DNA of 64,000 nt. Source: KBS50 sp042434095 (GTDB taxonomy: Bacteria; Actinomycetota; Actinomycetes; Mycobacteriales; Micromonosporaceae). The translations under genes were made by a program, and so were the position numbers. Positions 48,962 to 56,470 of this stretch are shown one piece after another; within the stretch, counting starts at the first letter, position 1; every line of letters starts with the position of its first letter. Below the pieces are notes generated by a model. That model was not told the DNA's origin. It ran no database searches and worked only from the letters and a program-made list of their open reading frames with translations. Location of the stretch: the NCBI RefSeq assembly GCF_042434095.1, contig NZ_JBHLUE010000016.1:186001-250000 (forward strand), written 5' to 3'.

Positions 48962-49908
48962 GCCCGGGCCCTCCCCAGCGACTCGCCCAGCAGGCCGGTC
49001 GGCCGGAACAGCAGGATCACGATCAGCACCACGAAGGCCACCACGCCGACCCACTGCTGGCCGAACAGGCCGGATCCCCAGCCCTCCAGCATGCCCAGCA
49101 GCAGGCCACCGAGCAGCGAGCCGCGCAGGTTGCCGATCCCGCCGAGCACCGCGGCCGCGAACGCCTTGATGCCCAGGTCGAAGCCGACGCTGTTGTTCGT
49201 GCCGGTGATCTTGACGTCGTACATCAGCGCCGCGGCGCCGGCCATCAGGCCGCCGAGCAGGAACACCAGCGAGATGACCCGGTCCTTGTTCACGCCCATC
49301 AGCGCGGCCGTGTTCGGGTCCTGCGCGATGGCGCGCACGCCCCGGCCCAGCCGGGTCCGGTTGATGAACATGTCGAGCGCGATCATCAGCACGATCGCCA
49401 GCGCGATGATGCTCACCTGGATGTTGGTGATCGAGGTGCCGGCGATGTTGACCAGGTCCTTGCTGTGCACCAGCGTGGGCACCGCCCGCGGCGCCCGCCG
49501 GGTCTGCACGCCGACGAACTCGGAGATCACCACCGAGGCGCCGATCGCGGTGATCAGGAAGGTGAGCACCGGCGCGTTCCGCTTGCGCAGCGGCCGGTAC
49601 GCGACGAACTCCAGCGCCACCGCCGTGACGGCCGAGAAGGCGCAGGCGGCCACCAGGCCGACCAGCAGGTACAGCAGGGCCGTGCCCAGCGCCGGGGTGG
49701 GCGAGTTCTGGTCGAGCCCCAGCCAGGTCCAGGACAGGTACGCCCCGAAGGTGCCCACCATGAAGACCTCGGAGTGGGCGAAGTTGATCAGGCGCAGGAC
49801 GCCGTACACCATCGTGTAGCCGAGCGCGAACAGCGCGTAGATGGCTCCCTGGGCGAGGCCCTGGACGGTCAGGTCCCCGAAGTTGGAAAACAACTGGTCG
49901 AAATGCAC
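48958..49908 (-). CDS. livH: Branched-chain amino acid ABC permease LivH
   Basis: A 316-residue LivH-type permease. The N-terminus GLAQGAIYALFALGYTMVYGVLRLINFAHSEVFM is the family signature, GRGVRAIAQDPNTAALMGVN is the EAA-like cytoplasmic loop and LGGIGNLRGSLLGGLLLG closes it. About eight hydrophobic helices are present. It is separated from livJ by 106 nt containing a strong hairpin. Confidence 0.94.
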
Positions 49909-49936
49909 ATCGGTCTCCGAATGAGATCGGACAGCG

Positions 49937-49968
49937 GGCGCGGCCGGGAGAATCCCCCCGGCCGCGCC
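49937..49968 (-). terminator. Hairpin between livJ and livH
   Basis: GGCGCGGCCGGG (49937-49948) and CCCGGCCGCGCC (49957-49968) form a perfect 12-bp stem with an 8-nt loop. No T tract follows on the minus strand. It probably protects the livJ message or partly ends transcription, so the binding protein is made in excess over the permeases. Confidence 0.7.
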
Positions 49969-50014
49969 ATCCGTCGGTTGGCGGACCGTCCGCGCGGGAC
50001 GATCCGGCCCAGGA

Positions 50015-51175
50015 TTACGACGTCTTGATCTCCTTGTCGGCGACGATCTGGCCGCCGGCGACCTTGTACGCCCAGATCTTCAGGTACTGCGGGTCCAGCT
50101 CACCGGCGCTGGTGAACTTGTAGGTGTTCGACACACCCTCGTAGGTCACGCCGTTGACGAAGGTCAGCATCTTGTCCTTGGTGGTGTTGCCACCGTCGAT
50201 GCCCTTCAGGAAGATGTTCGCCACGTCGTACGCGATGTCGCTGTACGTGCCGGACTCCTGGCCCCACTTGGCCTTGTAGTTCTGCGCGAAGTTGCCCTTG
50301 GCCTCGGTCGGCGGGGCGCAGGGGCAGGTCAGGATGCTGCCCTCGGCGGCCTCCTTGCCGGCCGTGGTGATGTAGCCCGGGTCCTTCACGCCGTCCGCGG
50401 CCACCAGCGTGGCCTTGACGCCCGCGGCCCGCATCTGCTTCACCAGCAGGCCGGCCTCCTGGCAGTAGCCGCCGTAGAACACCGCGTCGGCCCCGGACGC
50501 CTTGACCTTGGTGATCACCGGGTTGAAGTCCTTGGTGACGTTCCGCTCGACCTTGTCGTCGCCAACCTTGAGCGAGCCGAGGGCGGTCTTCACGTTGTCG
50601 GCCAGGCCGGCGCCGTACGCCGACTGGTCGTCGATGACGTACACCTTCTGGGCCTTCAGGCTGTCCTTGATGTACGCGGCGGCCGCGGGGCCCTGCGAGT
50701 CGTCGTTGCCCAGACCCCGGTGGAAGATCTTCCAGCCCTTCGTGCCGAGGCTGGTCCGGGTGGCCGACGGGGAGATGATCGGCAGCTTGGCCTCTTCGAA
50801 GATCGGGGCGGCCGCCTCGGTCTCGCCGGAGAACGCCGGGCCGATCACACCGATGACCTTGGAGTCCTTCACGACCTCACGGGCCAGACCGGGGGCCTGC
50901 TTCTCGTCGCCCTGCGAGTCCCGCTCCTGCAGCTCGACCTTGCAGTCGGAGTGCTTCGCGTTGTATTCCTCGACGGCCAGCTTGGCGCCGTTCTTGATAT
51001 TGATGCCGAGGTTGGCCGCGTCGCCGGTCAGGGCGCCGAAGAAGGCCAGCTTGAGGCCGCACTTGTCGCCGGACGCCGAACCCCCACCTCCGCTGTCGCC
51101 ACAGGCGGACGCTCCAACCACCAGAGCACTGGCGAGCGCGAGCCCACCGACCACACGTACGAGCTTCTGCCTCAA
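50015..51175 (-). CDS. livJ: Branched-chain amino acid binding lipoprotein LivJ-like
   Basis: A 386-residue periplasmic-binding-protein type I lipoprotein. The signal (LVRVVGGLALASALVVGASAC) ends in lipobox ASAC, followed by a Gly/Ser linker. The core starts LKLAFFGALTGDAANLGINIKNGAKLAVEEYN and contains IGPAFSGETEAAAPIF and PIISPSATRTSL, typical of LivJ/urea-binding proteins. Start codon is TTG (51175) with AGAAGGGG 9 nt upstream. It is first in the livJHMGF operon. Confidence 0.93.
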   Translation of the reverse strand: MRQKLVRVVGGLALASALVVGASACGDSGGGGSASGDKCGLKLAFFGALTGDAANLGINIKNGAKLAVEEYNAKHSDCKVELQERDSQGDEKQAPGLAREVVKDSKVIGVIGPAFSGETEAAAPIFEEAKLPIISPSATRTSLGTKGWKIFHRGLGNDDSQGPAAAAYIKDSLKAQKVYVIDDQSAYGAGLADNVKTALGSLKVGDDKVERNVTKDFNPVITKVKASGADAVFYGGYCQEAGLLVKQMRAAGVKATLVAADGVKDPGYITTAGKEAAEGSILTCPCAPPTEAKGNFAQNYKAKWGQESGTYSDIAYDVANIFLKGIDGGNTTKDKMLTFVNGVTYEGVSNTYKFTSAGELDPQYLKIWAYKVAGGQIVADKEIKTS

Positions 51176-51560
51176 GGCACGAACCCCTTCTCATCCGGGC
51201 GGTCCAGACCACCCCGTGCGCCTGCCGTGGGCGTGACGAACCTAACCACACACGCGATCTGGGCGGGGACGTTATCCCACCCGGCAAGCGCCCGGATAGC
51301 CCCCGGCTGACGCGTTGACCTAACCGTTACACGCCGTCATGAAAACGTATTCGGGTGTGTAAGACGCAACCATTCGACGGCCGCCGATCCCGGTACGGTC
51401 CGGGCAACAGAAATACCCCCGGCCGGTCCTTACCGGCCCCTCCCCGGGCCCCACGACACCGACCCTCCCGGGCCACGCGCCACCGACCCCTTTCCGGCCC
51501 CGCACCGGCCTCTTCCGGACCCGCGGCACGCCGGCTCAGCCGGGCCAGCGATGCGCCGGC
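51176..51560. other. 385-nt intergenic region with livJ promoter and a repeat
   Basis: No gene is visible. On the minus strand TTTTCA (51340-51345) and TTAGGT (51318-51323), 16 bp apart, form a possible livJ promoter with a ~135-nt leader. Next to the lipoprotein stop, GCCGGCTCAGCCGG occurs twice, 25 bp apart (51530-51543 and 51555-51568), the second across the stop codon. The remainder is G/C-rich. Confidence 0.5.
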
Positions 51561-52772
51561 TCAGCCGGCCCCCAGCGGGGCCCACCAGACGCCCGGACGG
51601 CCGGCGTCGTCCACGGCCACCACCACCCGGTCGCCGGCGCCGGCCACCGACACCCGGCGATCCCCGCCGGCCGGCGGAAGGGCGGCCGGCGCGGCCAGCG
51701 AGCGCCAGCTCGCGCCCGCGTCGGCCGAGATCCACAGCGCGTAGCCGGCCGAGTCGGCGGTCGCCGCCACCAGCCGGCCCGCGGCCGCGGCCAGCCCGTG
51801 CACCGCCGGCGCGCCACCCGAATCGCCGGCCCGGTCCGCCCCGAACCGGCCCAGCGCGGCGGCCCCGTCCGGACCTACCCGCCAGGCTCCGAACCCGGAT
51901 TCCGCCGGTCCGACCGCCACGGCCGCGTCGCCCAGCGCCACCACCCGGTGCAACTCGCCCGCCTGGCCGGCACCGCCGTCGGCCGGCGACGCGCCGGACG
52001 CCGGGCCGCCGGCCGCGGCGGTGTCGAATGACGCCGTACGCCAGCCCCGCGCGTCGCCCTGCCACACGGCCGGCGCGGGTTCCAGCCGGCCGGGCACGTC
52101 CACGGCGCCCACCACCAGCCAGCCCGAGCCCGTGGCCACCGCGTCGAAGGCCCGCGGCCGGCCGCCGGCCGCCGCGGCGGCCAGCGCCACCGGCCCCCGG
52201 TACGCCGACCCGTCCGCCGACGGCCACACGCTCGCGGCGCCCGCGCGGTCCCCGGTGACCAGCCAGCCGGCCGGGCCACCGGCGATCCGGGCCAGGCTCA
52301 CCGCGTCCGGCGCACCGGTGGCGTCGGTGGGCGCCGCGACCTCCACCAGGCCGGTTCCCGACTGGCGCCACAGCGACGTGCGCGGGTTGCCGTGCGCCCC
52401 GCCGTTCTTGGCGCCCACCGCCGCCAGCCGGCCGTCCCGGCAGCCGGCCGCGTACAACACGTTCTGCCTGCCATAGAAGCTCCGGCCCGCCACCGGCAGC
52501 GCGGACCAGGCGGCGCCGTCCCGGCTGACCCAGGCCGCCGGCCGGGTCTGCCCGGCCGCGTCCCGCAGGCCGCCGACCAGGAACCAGGTGCCGGCGCAGG
52601 CCACCACGTCACGCGGCAGCGCCGCGCCCGGCGGACCGGGCGGGGCCGGCAACTCGACCGCCCGCCAGTCCAGCGACGCCGGTACGGCCGGCGCGGCTCG
52701 GCGCGCCGGGCACCCGGCGAGCAGCACCGCGGCGGCCATCCCGGCCGCCAGCACCCGCGCCCCCCGAACCAT
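51561..52772 (-). CDS. Putative lipoprotein with beta-propeller-like repeats
   Basis: A 403-residue exported protein. The signal ends in lipobox LAGC (residues ~18-21). Repeated beta units contain W followed by SxDGxxW or similar (AAWVSRDGAAWSAL, ASVWPSADGSAYRG, ALWISADAGASWRSL), the Asp-box-like pattern of sialidase/exo-alpha propellers, but no catalytic set is visible. It may be a structural or binding lipoprotein. ATG at 52772 follows TACCAT (52780-52785, minus strand) by 7 nt, so the mRNA is probably leaderless; the frame upstream crosses the 18-bp repeats and is not coding. Confidence 0.75.
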   Translation of the reverse strand: MVRGARVLAAGMAAAVLLAGCPARRAAPAVPASLDWRAVELPAPPGPPGAALPRDVVACAGTWFLVGGLRDAAGQTRPAAWVSRDGAAWSALPVAGRSFYGRQNVLYAAGCRDGRLAAVGAKNGGAHGNPRTSLWRQSGTGLVEVAAPTDATGAPDAVSLARIAGGPAGWLVTGDRAGAASVWPSADGSAYRGPVALAAAAAGGRPRAFDAVATGSGWLVVGAVDVPGRLEPAPAVWQGDARGWRTASFDTAAAGGPASGASPADGGAGQAGELHRVVALGDAAVAVGPAESGFGAWRVGPDGAAALGRFGADRAGDSGGAPAVHGLAAAAGRLVAATADSAGYALWISADAGASWRSLAAPAALPPAGGDRRVSVAGAGDRVVVAVDDAGRPGVWWAPLGAG

Positions 52773-52840
52773 GGCCGAGATGGTATCGACACGCGCCGCT
52801 GGGCGCGCGGGCCGGTGCGGAGACGCGGCGCCGACGGCTC

Positions 52841-52963
52841 GTGGCGGACGGCCCAGCCGTGGCGGACGGCTCAGCCGTGGCGGACGGCTCAGCCGTGGCG
52901 GACGGCTCAACCGTGGCGGACGGCTCAACCGTGGCGGACGGCTCAACCGGGTACGGCTCAGCC
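52841..52963. repeat. 18-bp tandem repeat, six copies
   Basis: Unit GTGGCGGACGGCTCAGCC. Copy 1 (52841-52858) has GCCCAGCC, copies 2-3 match the unit, copies 4-6 (to 52948) have CTCAACC, and a degenerate copy follows to 52963, across the pdtaR stop. Grouped variants indicate stepwise duplication. Each junction gives ACGGCTCAGCCGT, a short hairpin. Confidence 0.95.
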
Positions 52964-53590
52964 GGCCGGCGGCCCCTCGGCGGGGGCCGCGCCGGTGCCG
53001 AGGTTTTCCGCGATGATCCGCTCGGCAACGTCCCGCATGGTCATCCGGTGGTCCATGGCCGTCCGCTGGATCCATTTGAACGCCTGCGGCTCGGTCATCC
53101 CGTACGCCGTCATGAGCGCGCCCTTCGCCCGCTCAACGGTCTTGCGGACCTCCAGCCGGTCGGTGAGGCTGGCCACCTCCGCCTCGAGCGTCGAGACCTC
53201 GGAGTAGCGGGACAGCGCGATCTCGATGGCCGGCACCAGGTCACTCTTTTGAAACGGCTTCACCAGGTAGGCCATGGCACCGGCCGCGCGGGCCCGCTCC
53301 ACCAGGTCACGCTGGCTGAAGGCGGTCAGGATGATCACCGGTGCGATGCGGGCGCCGGCGATCCGCTCGGCGGCCGCCAGCCCGTCCATGATCGGCATCT
53401 TGATGTCGAGGATGACGAGGTCGGGCTTGAGGTCCTCGGCCAGCCGCACGGCGGTCTCGCCGTCGGCGGCCTCCCCGACCACGTCGTAGCCCTCTTCGAC
53501 CAGCATCTCGGCCAGGTCGAGCCGGATCAGCGCCTCATCCTCGGCGATGAGCACCCGGCGGCGCTCCACCCCAGCCTGCGTCTCGGCCAC
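52958..53590 (-). CDS. pdtaR: ANTAR-domain response regulator PdtaR-like
   Basis: A 210-residue two-component regulator. The receiver domain has RVLIAEDEALIRLDLAEML (acidic pocket), phosphoacceptor Asp in LVILDIKMPIMDGL and the lysine in YLVKPFQKSDL. A coiled-coil linker leads to the ANTAR RNA-binding domain: LEVRKTVERAKGALMTAYGMTEPQAFKWIQRTAMDHRMTMRDVAERII. It acts by binding paired stem-loops near terminators (family knowledge). No histidine kinase is in the window, so the partner PdtaS-type kinase is elsewhere. GTG at 53590 gives AETQAGVERRRVLIAED. The stop is followed by the 18-bp repeats. Confidence 0.92.
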   Translation of the reverse strand: MAETQAGVERRRVLIAEDEALIRLDLAEMLVEEGYDVVGEAADGETAVRLAEDLKPDLVILDIKMPIMDGLAAAERIAGARIAPVIILTAFSQRDLVERARAAGAMAYLVKPFQKSDLVPAIEIALSRYSEVSTLEAEVASLTDRLEVRKTVERAKGALMTAYGMTEPQAFKWIQRTAMDHRMTMRDVAERIIAENLGTGAAPAEGPPAG

Positions 53591-53698
53591 GAGCCCGTAC
53601 CCCCACGAGTGTTCGGCTATCACGCACCCGGACCGGGTGCCACCGCCCTTAGCGTAGTGGGTACCCTGGGAGTGGCCGTAACGCCGTTCCGACCGAAA

Positions 53699-53771
53699 GT
53701 CCCCGTAGTCCAAGGGCAGAGACACGGAGCTCAAACCTCCGACAGTGTGGGTTCGAATCCCACCGGGGGCA
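53699..53771 (+). tRNA. tRNA with CAA (Leu) anticodon, class I shape
   Basis: A 73-nt tRNA with perfect canonical numbering. Acceptor GTCCCCG/CGGGGGC pairs 7 bp (one G-U), the anticodon stem is CGGAG/CTCCG with loop CTCAAAC, so anticodon CAA at 34-36 decodes UUG Leu, and the T arm is GTGGG/CCCAC with loop TTCGAAT. Discriminator is A73; CCA is not encoded. The variable region is only 5 nt (ACAGT), whereas bacterial tRNA-Leu is class II with a long variable arm. The D stem is weak (10-12/23-25 paired, 13-22 C-A). It could be a degenerate or specialised tRNA. Confidence 0.8.
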
Positions 53772-53793
53772 CGCCAATCGCCTTTAGGCAATT

Positions 53794-53815
53794 TTGTCGT
53801 ACTGCCGTTCGACAA
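53794..53815. promoter_or_regulatory. Inverted repeat TTGTCG-N10-CGACAA
   Basis: Six-base arms 10 bp apart, 7 nt before the GTG of the HTH-LAGLIDADG gene. It could be an operator for the encoded HTH, or part of the -35/-10 region. The 22 bp between the tRNA and this repeat hold a weak GCC/GGC hairpin followed by ATTTTG. Confidence 0.45.
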
Positions 53816-53822
53816 TCCCGGT

Positions 53823-54575
53823 GTGCATTCTCTTGAGGTCCGGGCTCGCGCCCGGGAGATGTTCCGCGCCGGCGTCACCATGGCGGACACCGCACGCACC
53901 CTCGGCCTGCCCTATCACACGGTGCGGGAGTGGTGCCGGCGGCATCCGGTCGACGACCGGCAAGCGGGCACGGCCGCGCGCTGCTTCCGCTGCCATCCGT
54001 CCATTGCCGACAACCCGGATGAACTTGCCTACGCCTACCTGCTGGGCCTCTACCTGGGTGACGGGCACCTGGTCACCTCTGCCCGGGTGCCGGTGCTCCG
54101 GATCGCCTGCGCCGAGAAGTGGCCGGGGCTCATCGACGAGTGTGAGCGGGCCATGCTGGTGGTCCTCGCCACGTCGGTGCGCCGGGTTCCCCAGCCAGGC
54201 TGCGTGTCGGTGCAGAGCTACGGCAGGCACTGGCCGTGCTTGCTGCCCCAGCACGGGCCGGGCAAGAAGCACGAGCGGCCGATCGAGCTGGCGGAGTGGC
54301 AACAGCCAATCATCGATCGACATCGCGGCCCCTTTCTCCGCGGCCTGTTCCACTCCGACGGCGCCCGCTTCGCCAACCAGGTCCGCACCCGCGGCCGGAC
54401 GTACGTCTATCCCCGGTACGTGTTCGTGAACCTCTCGGCCGACATCATGCGACTGTGCCAGGAGTCGCTGGACGCGCTGGGCATCGCCTGGCGGATGAAC
54501 CGGCCCAACTCGCTCTCCGTGGCCCGCCGGGACGCGGTGGCCGCGCTGGACCGGCACGTCGGCCCGAAGCGCTGA
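53823..54575 (+). CDS. HTH plus LAGLIDADG homing-endonuclease-like protein
   Basis: A 250-residue protein. An N-terminal helix-turn-helix (MFRAGVTMADTARTLGLPYHTVREW) is followed by CFRCHP, a possible zinc knuckle, then the first LAGLIDADG helix YLLGLYLGDG and, ~105 residues later, the second FLRGLFHSDG, with the spacing of a monomeric two-motif enzyme. The acidic residue closing each motif (Asp) is retained. The core also has HWPCLLPQHGPGKKHER, a family segment. GTG at 53823 begins after an inverted repeat, 51 nt from a tRNA end. It could be a homing enzyme or a domesticated regulator, as in the WhiA fold. Confidence 0.8.
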   Translation: MHSLEVRARAREMFRAGVTMADTARTLGLPYHTVREWCRRHPVDDRQAGTAARCFRCHPSIADNPDELAYAYLLGLYLGDGHLVTSARVPVLRIACAEKWPGLIDECERAMLVVLATSVRRVPQPGCVSVQSYGRHWPCLLPQHGPGKKHERPIELAEWQQPIIDRHRGPFLRGLFHSDGARFANQVRTRGRTYVYPRYVFVNLSADIMRLCQESLDALGIAWRMNRPNSLSVARRDAVAALDRHVGPKR

Positions 54576-54677
54576 CGGGCGGATCCGCAGCGCCCGAGGT
54601 CCGGGTCAGCCGCGCCGGCCGGGAGATCCGCGCCACCGGGCGGAACAATTCCGGCTCGCTGGCCGTTGGGCACAGGC

Positions 54678-55682
54678 GTGATCGACGTACCGCTCTCCGT
54701 CCTCGACCTGGCCCCCGTGGCCGCCGGCACCGGCGCGGGCGCCGCCCTGGCGCACACCACCGAGTTGGCCCGGCGCACCGAGCAGCTCGGCTACCGCCGG
54801 TTCTGGGTGGCCGAACACCACAACATGCCGGGGATCGCCAGTTCGGCCCCCGCGGTGCTGCTGGCACACCTGGCGGCGAACACCTCGACGATCCGCGTCG
54901 GATCGGGCGGGGTGATGCTGCCCAACCACGCGCCGCTGGTGGTGGCCGAGCAGTTCGGCACGCTGGAGGCGCTGCACCCGGGGCGGGTCGACCTGGGCAT
55001 CGGCCGCGCGCCGGGCACCGACCAGGTCACCGCGCTGGCGCTGCGGCGGACCATGGAGGGGCTGTCCGCCGAGGGCTTCCCGCGCGAGCTGGGCGATCTG
55101 ATCAACTATTTCACCGGGGAGCGCGGCGGACCGATCACGGCCACGCCGGGCCACGGGAACATGCCCGCCGTCTGGCTGCTCGGCTCCAGCGGCTTCAGCG
55201 CGCAGCTGGCCGGCCTGCTCGGGCTGCCGTTCTCGTTCGCGCACCACTTCAGCGCCGGGAACACGCTGCCGGCGCTCGCGCTGTACCGCGAGTCGTTCCG
55301 CCCGTCGCGCTGGTTGGACCGGCCGTACGCGATGGTGGCCGTCAACGTGGTCTGCGCCGACACCGACGAGCGGGCGGAGTGGCTGGCCGGCCCGAGCTCG
55401 CTGTCGTTCCTGCGGTTGCGCTCCGGGCGGCCGCAGCCGCTGGCCAGCCCGGAGGAGGCGGCCGCGTACCCGTACTCGGAGCTGGAGCGGGAGTTCGTGG
55501 CCCAGCGGCGCGAGGGGCAGGCCATGGGCTCGCCCGAGACGGTCAGCCGGCAGCTCACCGAGCTGGTCGAGCGGACCGGCGCCGACGAGCTGATGCTCAC
55601 GACCATGGTGTACGACCTGGCCGACCGGGTCCGGTCGTTCGAGCTGGTCGCCGACCGGGTGGCCGGCGGCCTGCGCCACTGA
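54678..55682 (+). CDS. LLM class flavin-dependent oxidoreductase
   Basis: A 334-residue bacterial luciferase-like monooxygenase-fold enzyme: PLSVLDLAPV at the start, FWVAEHHNMPGIASSAPAVLLAHLA (the conserved HHxMPG segment), RVGSGGVMLPNHAPLVVAEQFGTLEALHPGRVDLGIGRAPGTD, and a C-terminal VSRQLTELVERTGADELMLTT. It uses reduced FMN or F420; the substrate is unknown. GTG at 54678 is chosen; a TTG 12 nt upstream is also in frame. It stands alone after the LAGLIDADG gene. Confidence 0.9.
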   Translation: MIDVPLSVLDLAPVAAGTGAGAALAHTTELARRTEQLGYRRFWVAEHHNMPGIASSAPAVLLAHLAANTSTIRVGSGGVMLPNHAPLVVAEQFGTLEALHPGRVDLGIGRAPGTDQVTALALRRTMEGLSAEGFPRELGDLINYFTGERGGPITATPGHGNMPAVWLLGSSGFSAQLAGLLGLPFSFAHHFSAGNTLPALALYRESFRPSRWLDRPYAMVAVNVVCADTDERAEWLAGPSSLSFLRLRSGRPQPLASPEEAAAYPYSELEREFVAQRREGQAMGSPETVSRQLTELVERTGADELMLTTMVYDLADRVRSFELVADRVAGGLRH

Positions 55683-55805
55683 CGCAGGCGGCCTGCGGCC
55701 AGCCGGCGACGGGGTCGAGCTCGGCCACCGGCTGGCTGCCCAGCGCGGCCGCGTGGCGGGTCCGGCGTAGGGTGCAAATCGCCGGTCAGACCCGGACCGC
55801 CGCCG

Positions 55806-56393
55806 TCAGACCCAGACCTCGGGGTCGGCCGTCAGCTCGGTGATCGGGTCCGGAAGCTGGCCGGTGGCCACATCGGCGACGGTCACCAGCTCGAGGATCT
55901 GCCGCTCGCTCGCGCGCAGGGCGATCCACACCTCCTGCAGGGCCCGGGCGGCGCCCTGGTAGCCCAGATCCTCCGGGCGCTGGCCGCGGACGTTGGCGAG
56001 CGGGCCGTCGATCACCCGGATGACGTCCGCCAGCGAGATCTGCTCGGCCGGCCGGGCCAGCGTGTAGCCGCCCTCCGGGCCACGCTGGGCCTGGACGATC
56101 CCGCCGCGGCGCAACTGGAGCAGGATGCTCTCCAGGAACTTGGGCGGGATGCCCTGGGCGCGGGCGACCTGCTCGGCCGTCACCAGCCGGCGGTCACCCT
56201 GTCCCCGGCCACCCGGCCGGCGCGGGCCCGCGCCGGCGCCCTTGGCGGCCGTCCCGCCGGCGGCCGTCCCACCGGCGGCCGTCCCACCGGCGGCCGTCCC
56301 ACCGGCGGCCGTCCCACCGGCGGCCGGGCCGCCGGCGGCGGCGAGTTCGGCAACGGCACGCAGCGCATAGTCAACCCGGGCGGAAAGTCGCAC
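55806..56393 (-). CDS. Rrf2 family transcriptional regulator with repeat insertion
   Basis: A 195-residue winged-helix regulator. It opens RLSARVDYALRAVAELAAAGG, as usual, but then has ~45 extra residues (PAAGGTAAGG... repeated AAGGT, then KGAGAGPRRPGGRGQG) before the HTH LVTAEQVARAQGIPPKFLESILLQLRRGGIV. The wing is AQRGPEGGYTLARP and the C-terminal helices end PDPITELTADPEVWV. No cysteine is present, so it cannot hold the [2Fe-2S] cluster of IscR/NsrR. The insertion is coded by a 15-bp tandem repeat (56248-56337). ATG at 56393 is family-standard. Confidence 0.88.
   Translation of the reverse strand: MRLSARVDYALRAVAELAAAGGPAAGGTAAGGTAAGGTAAGGTAAGGTAAKGAGAGPRRPGGRGQGDRRLVTAEQVARAQGIPPKFLESILLQLRRGGIVQAQRGPEGGYTLARPAEQISLADVIRVIDGPLANVRGQRPEDLGYQGAARALQEVWIALRASERQILELVTVADVATGQLPDPITELTADPEVWV
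56248..56337. repeat. 15-bp tandem repeat inside the Rrf2 gene
   Basis: Unit GCCGTCCCACCGGCG, five in-frame copies (the first with a C-to-G change) and one GCCGGGCCGCCGGCG variant. It encodes the AAGGT units on the minus strand. Fifteen bases keep the reading frame, so copy number can change without breaking the gene. Confidence 0.92.
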
Positions 56394-56425
56394 GGGATCA
56401 GGCTAGTCGCCGGCCCGGACGCGCC

Positions 56426-56470
56426 GGGCGGCGGACCGACGGGCGGCGGGCCGACGGGCGGCGGACCGGG
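56426..56470. repeat. 15-bp tandem repeat after tesB
   Basis: Three copies of GGGCGGCGG(A/G)CCGAC, the last ending GGG, run up to the tesB stop codon at 56471. The ~77 nt between tesB and Rrf2 is largely this repeat. Confidence 0.85.

Noticed and set aside
52841..52963. Possible CRISPR array
   Set aside because: The 18-bp units are directly tandem without spacers and there are no cas genes.
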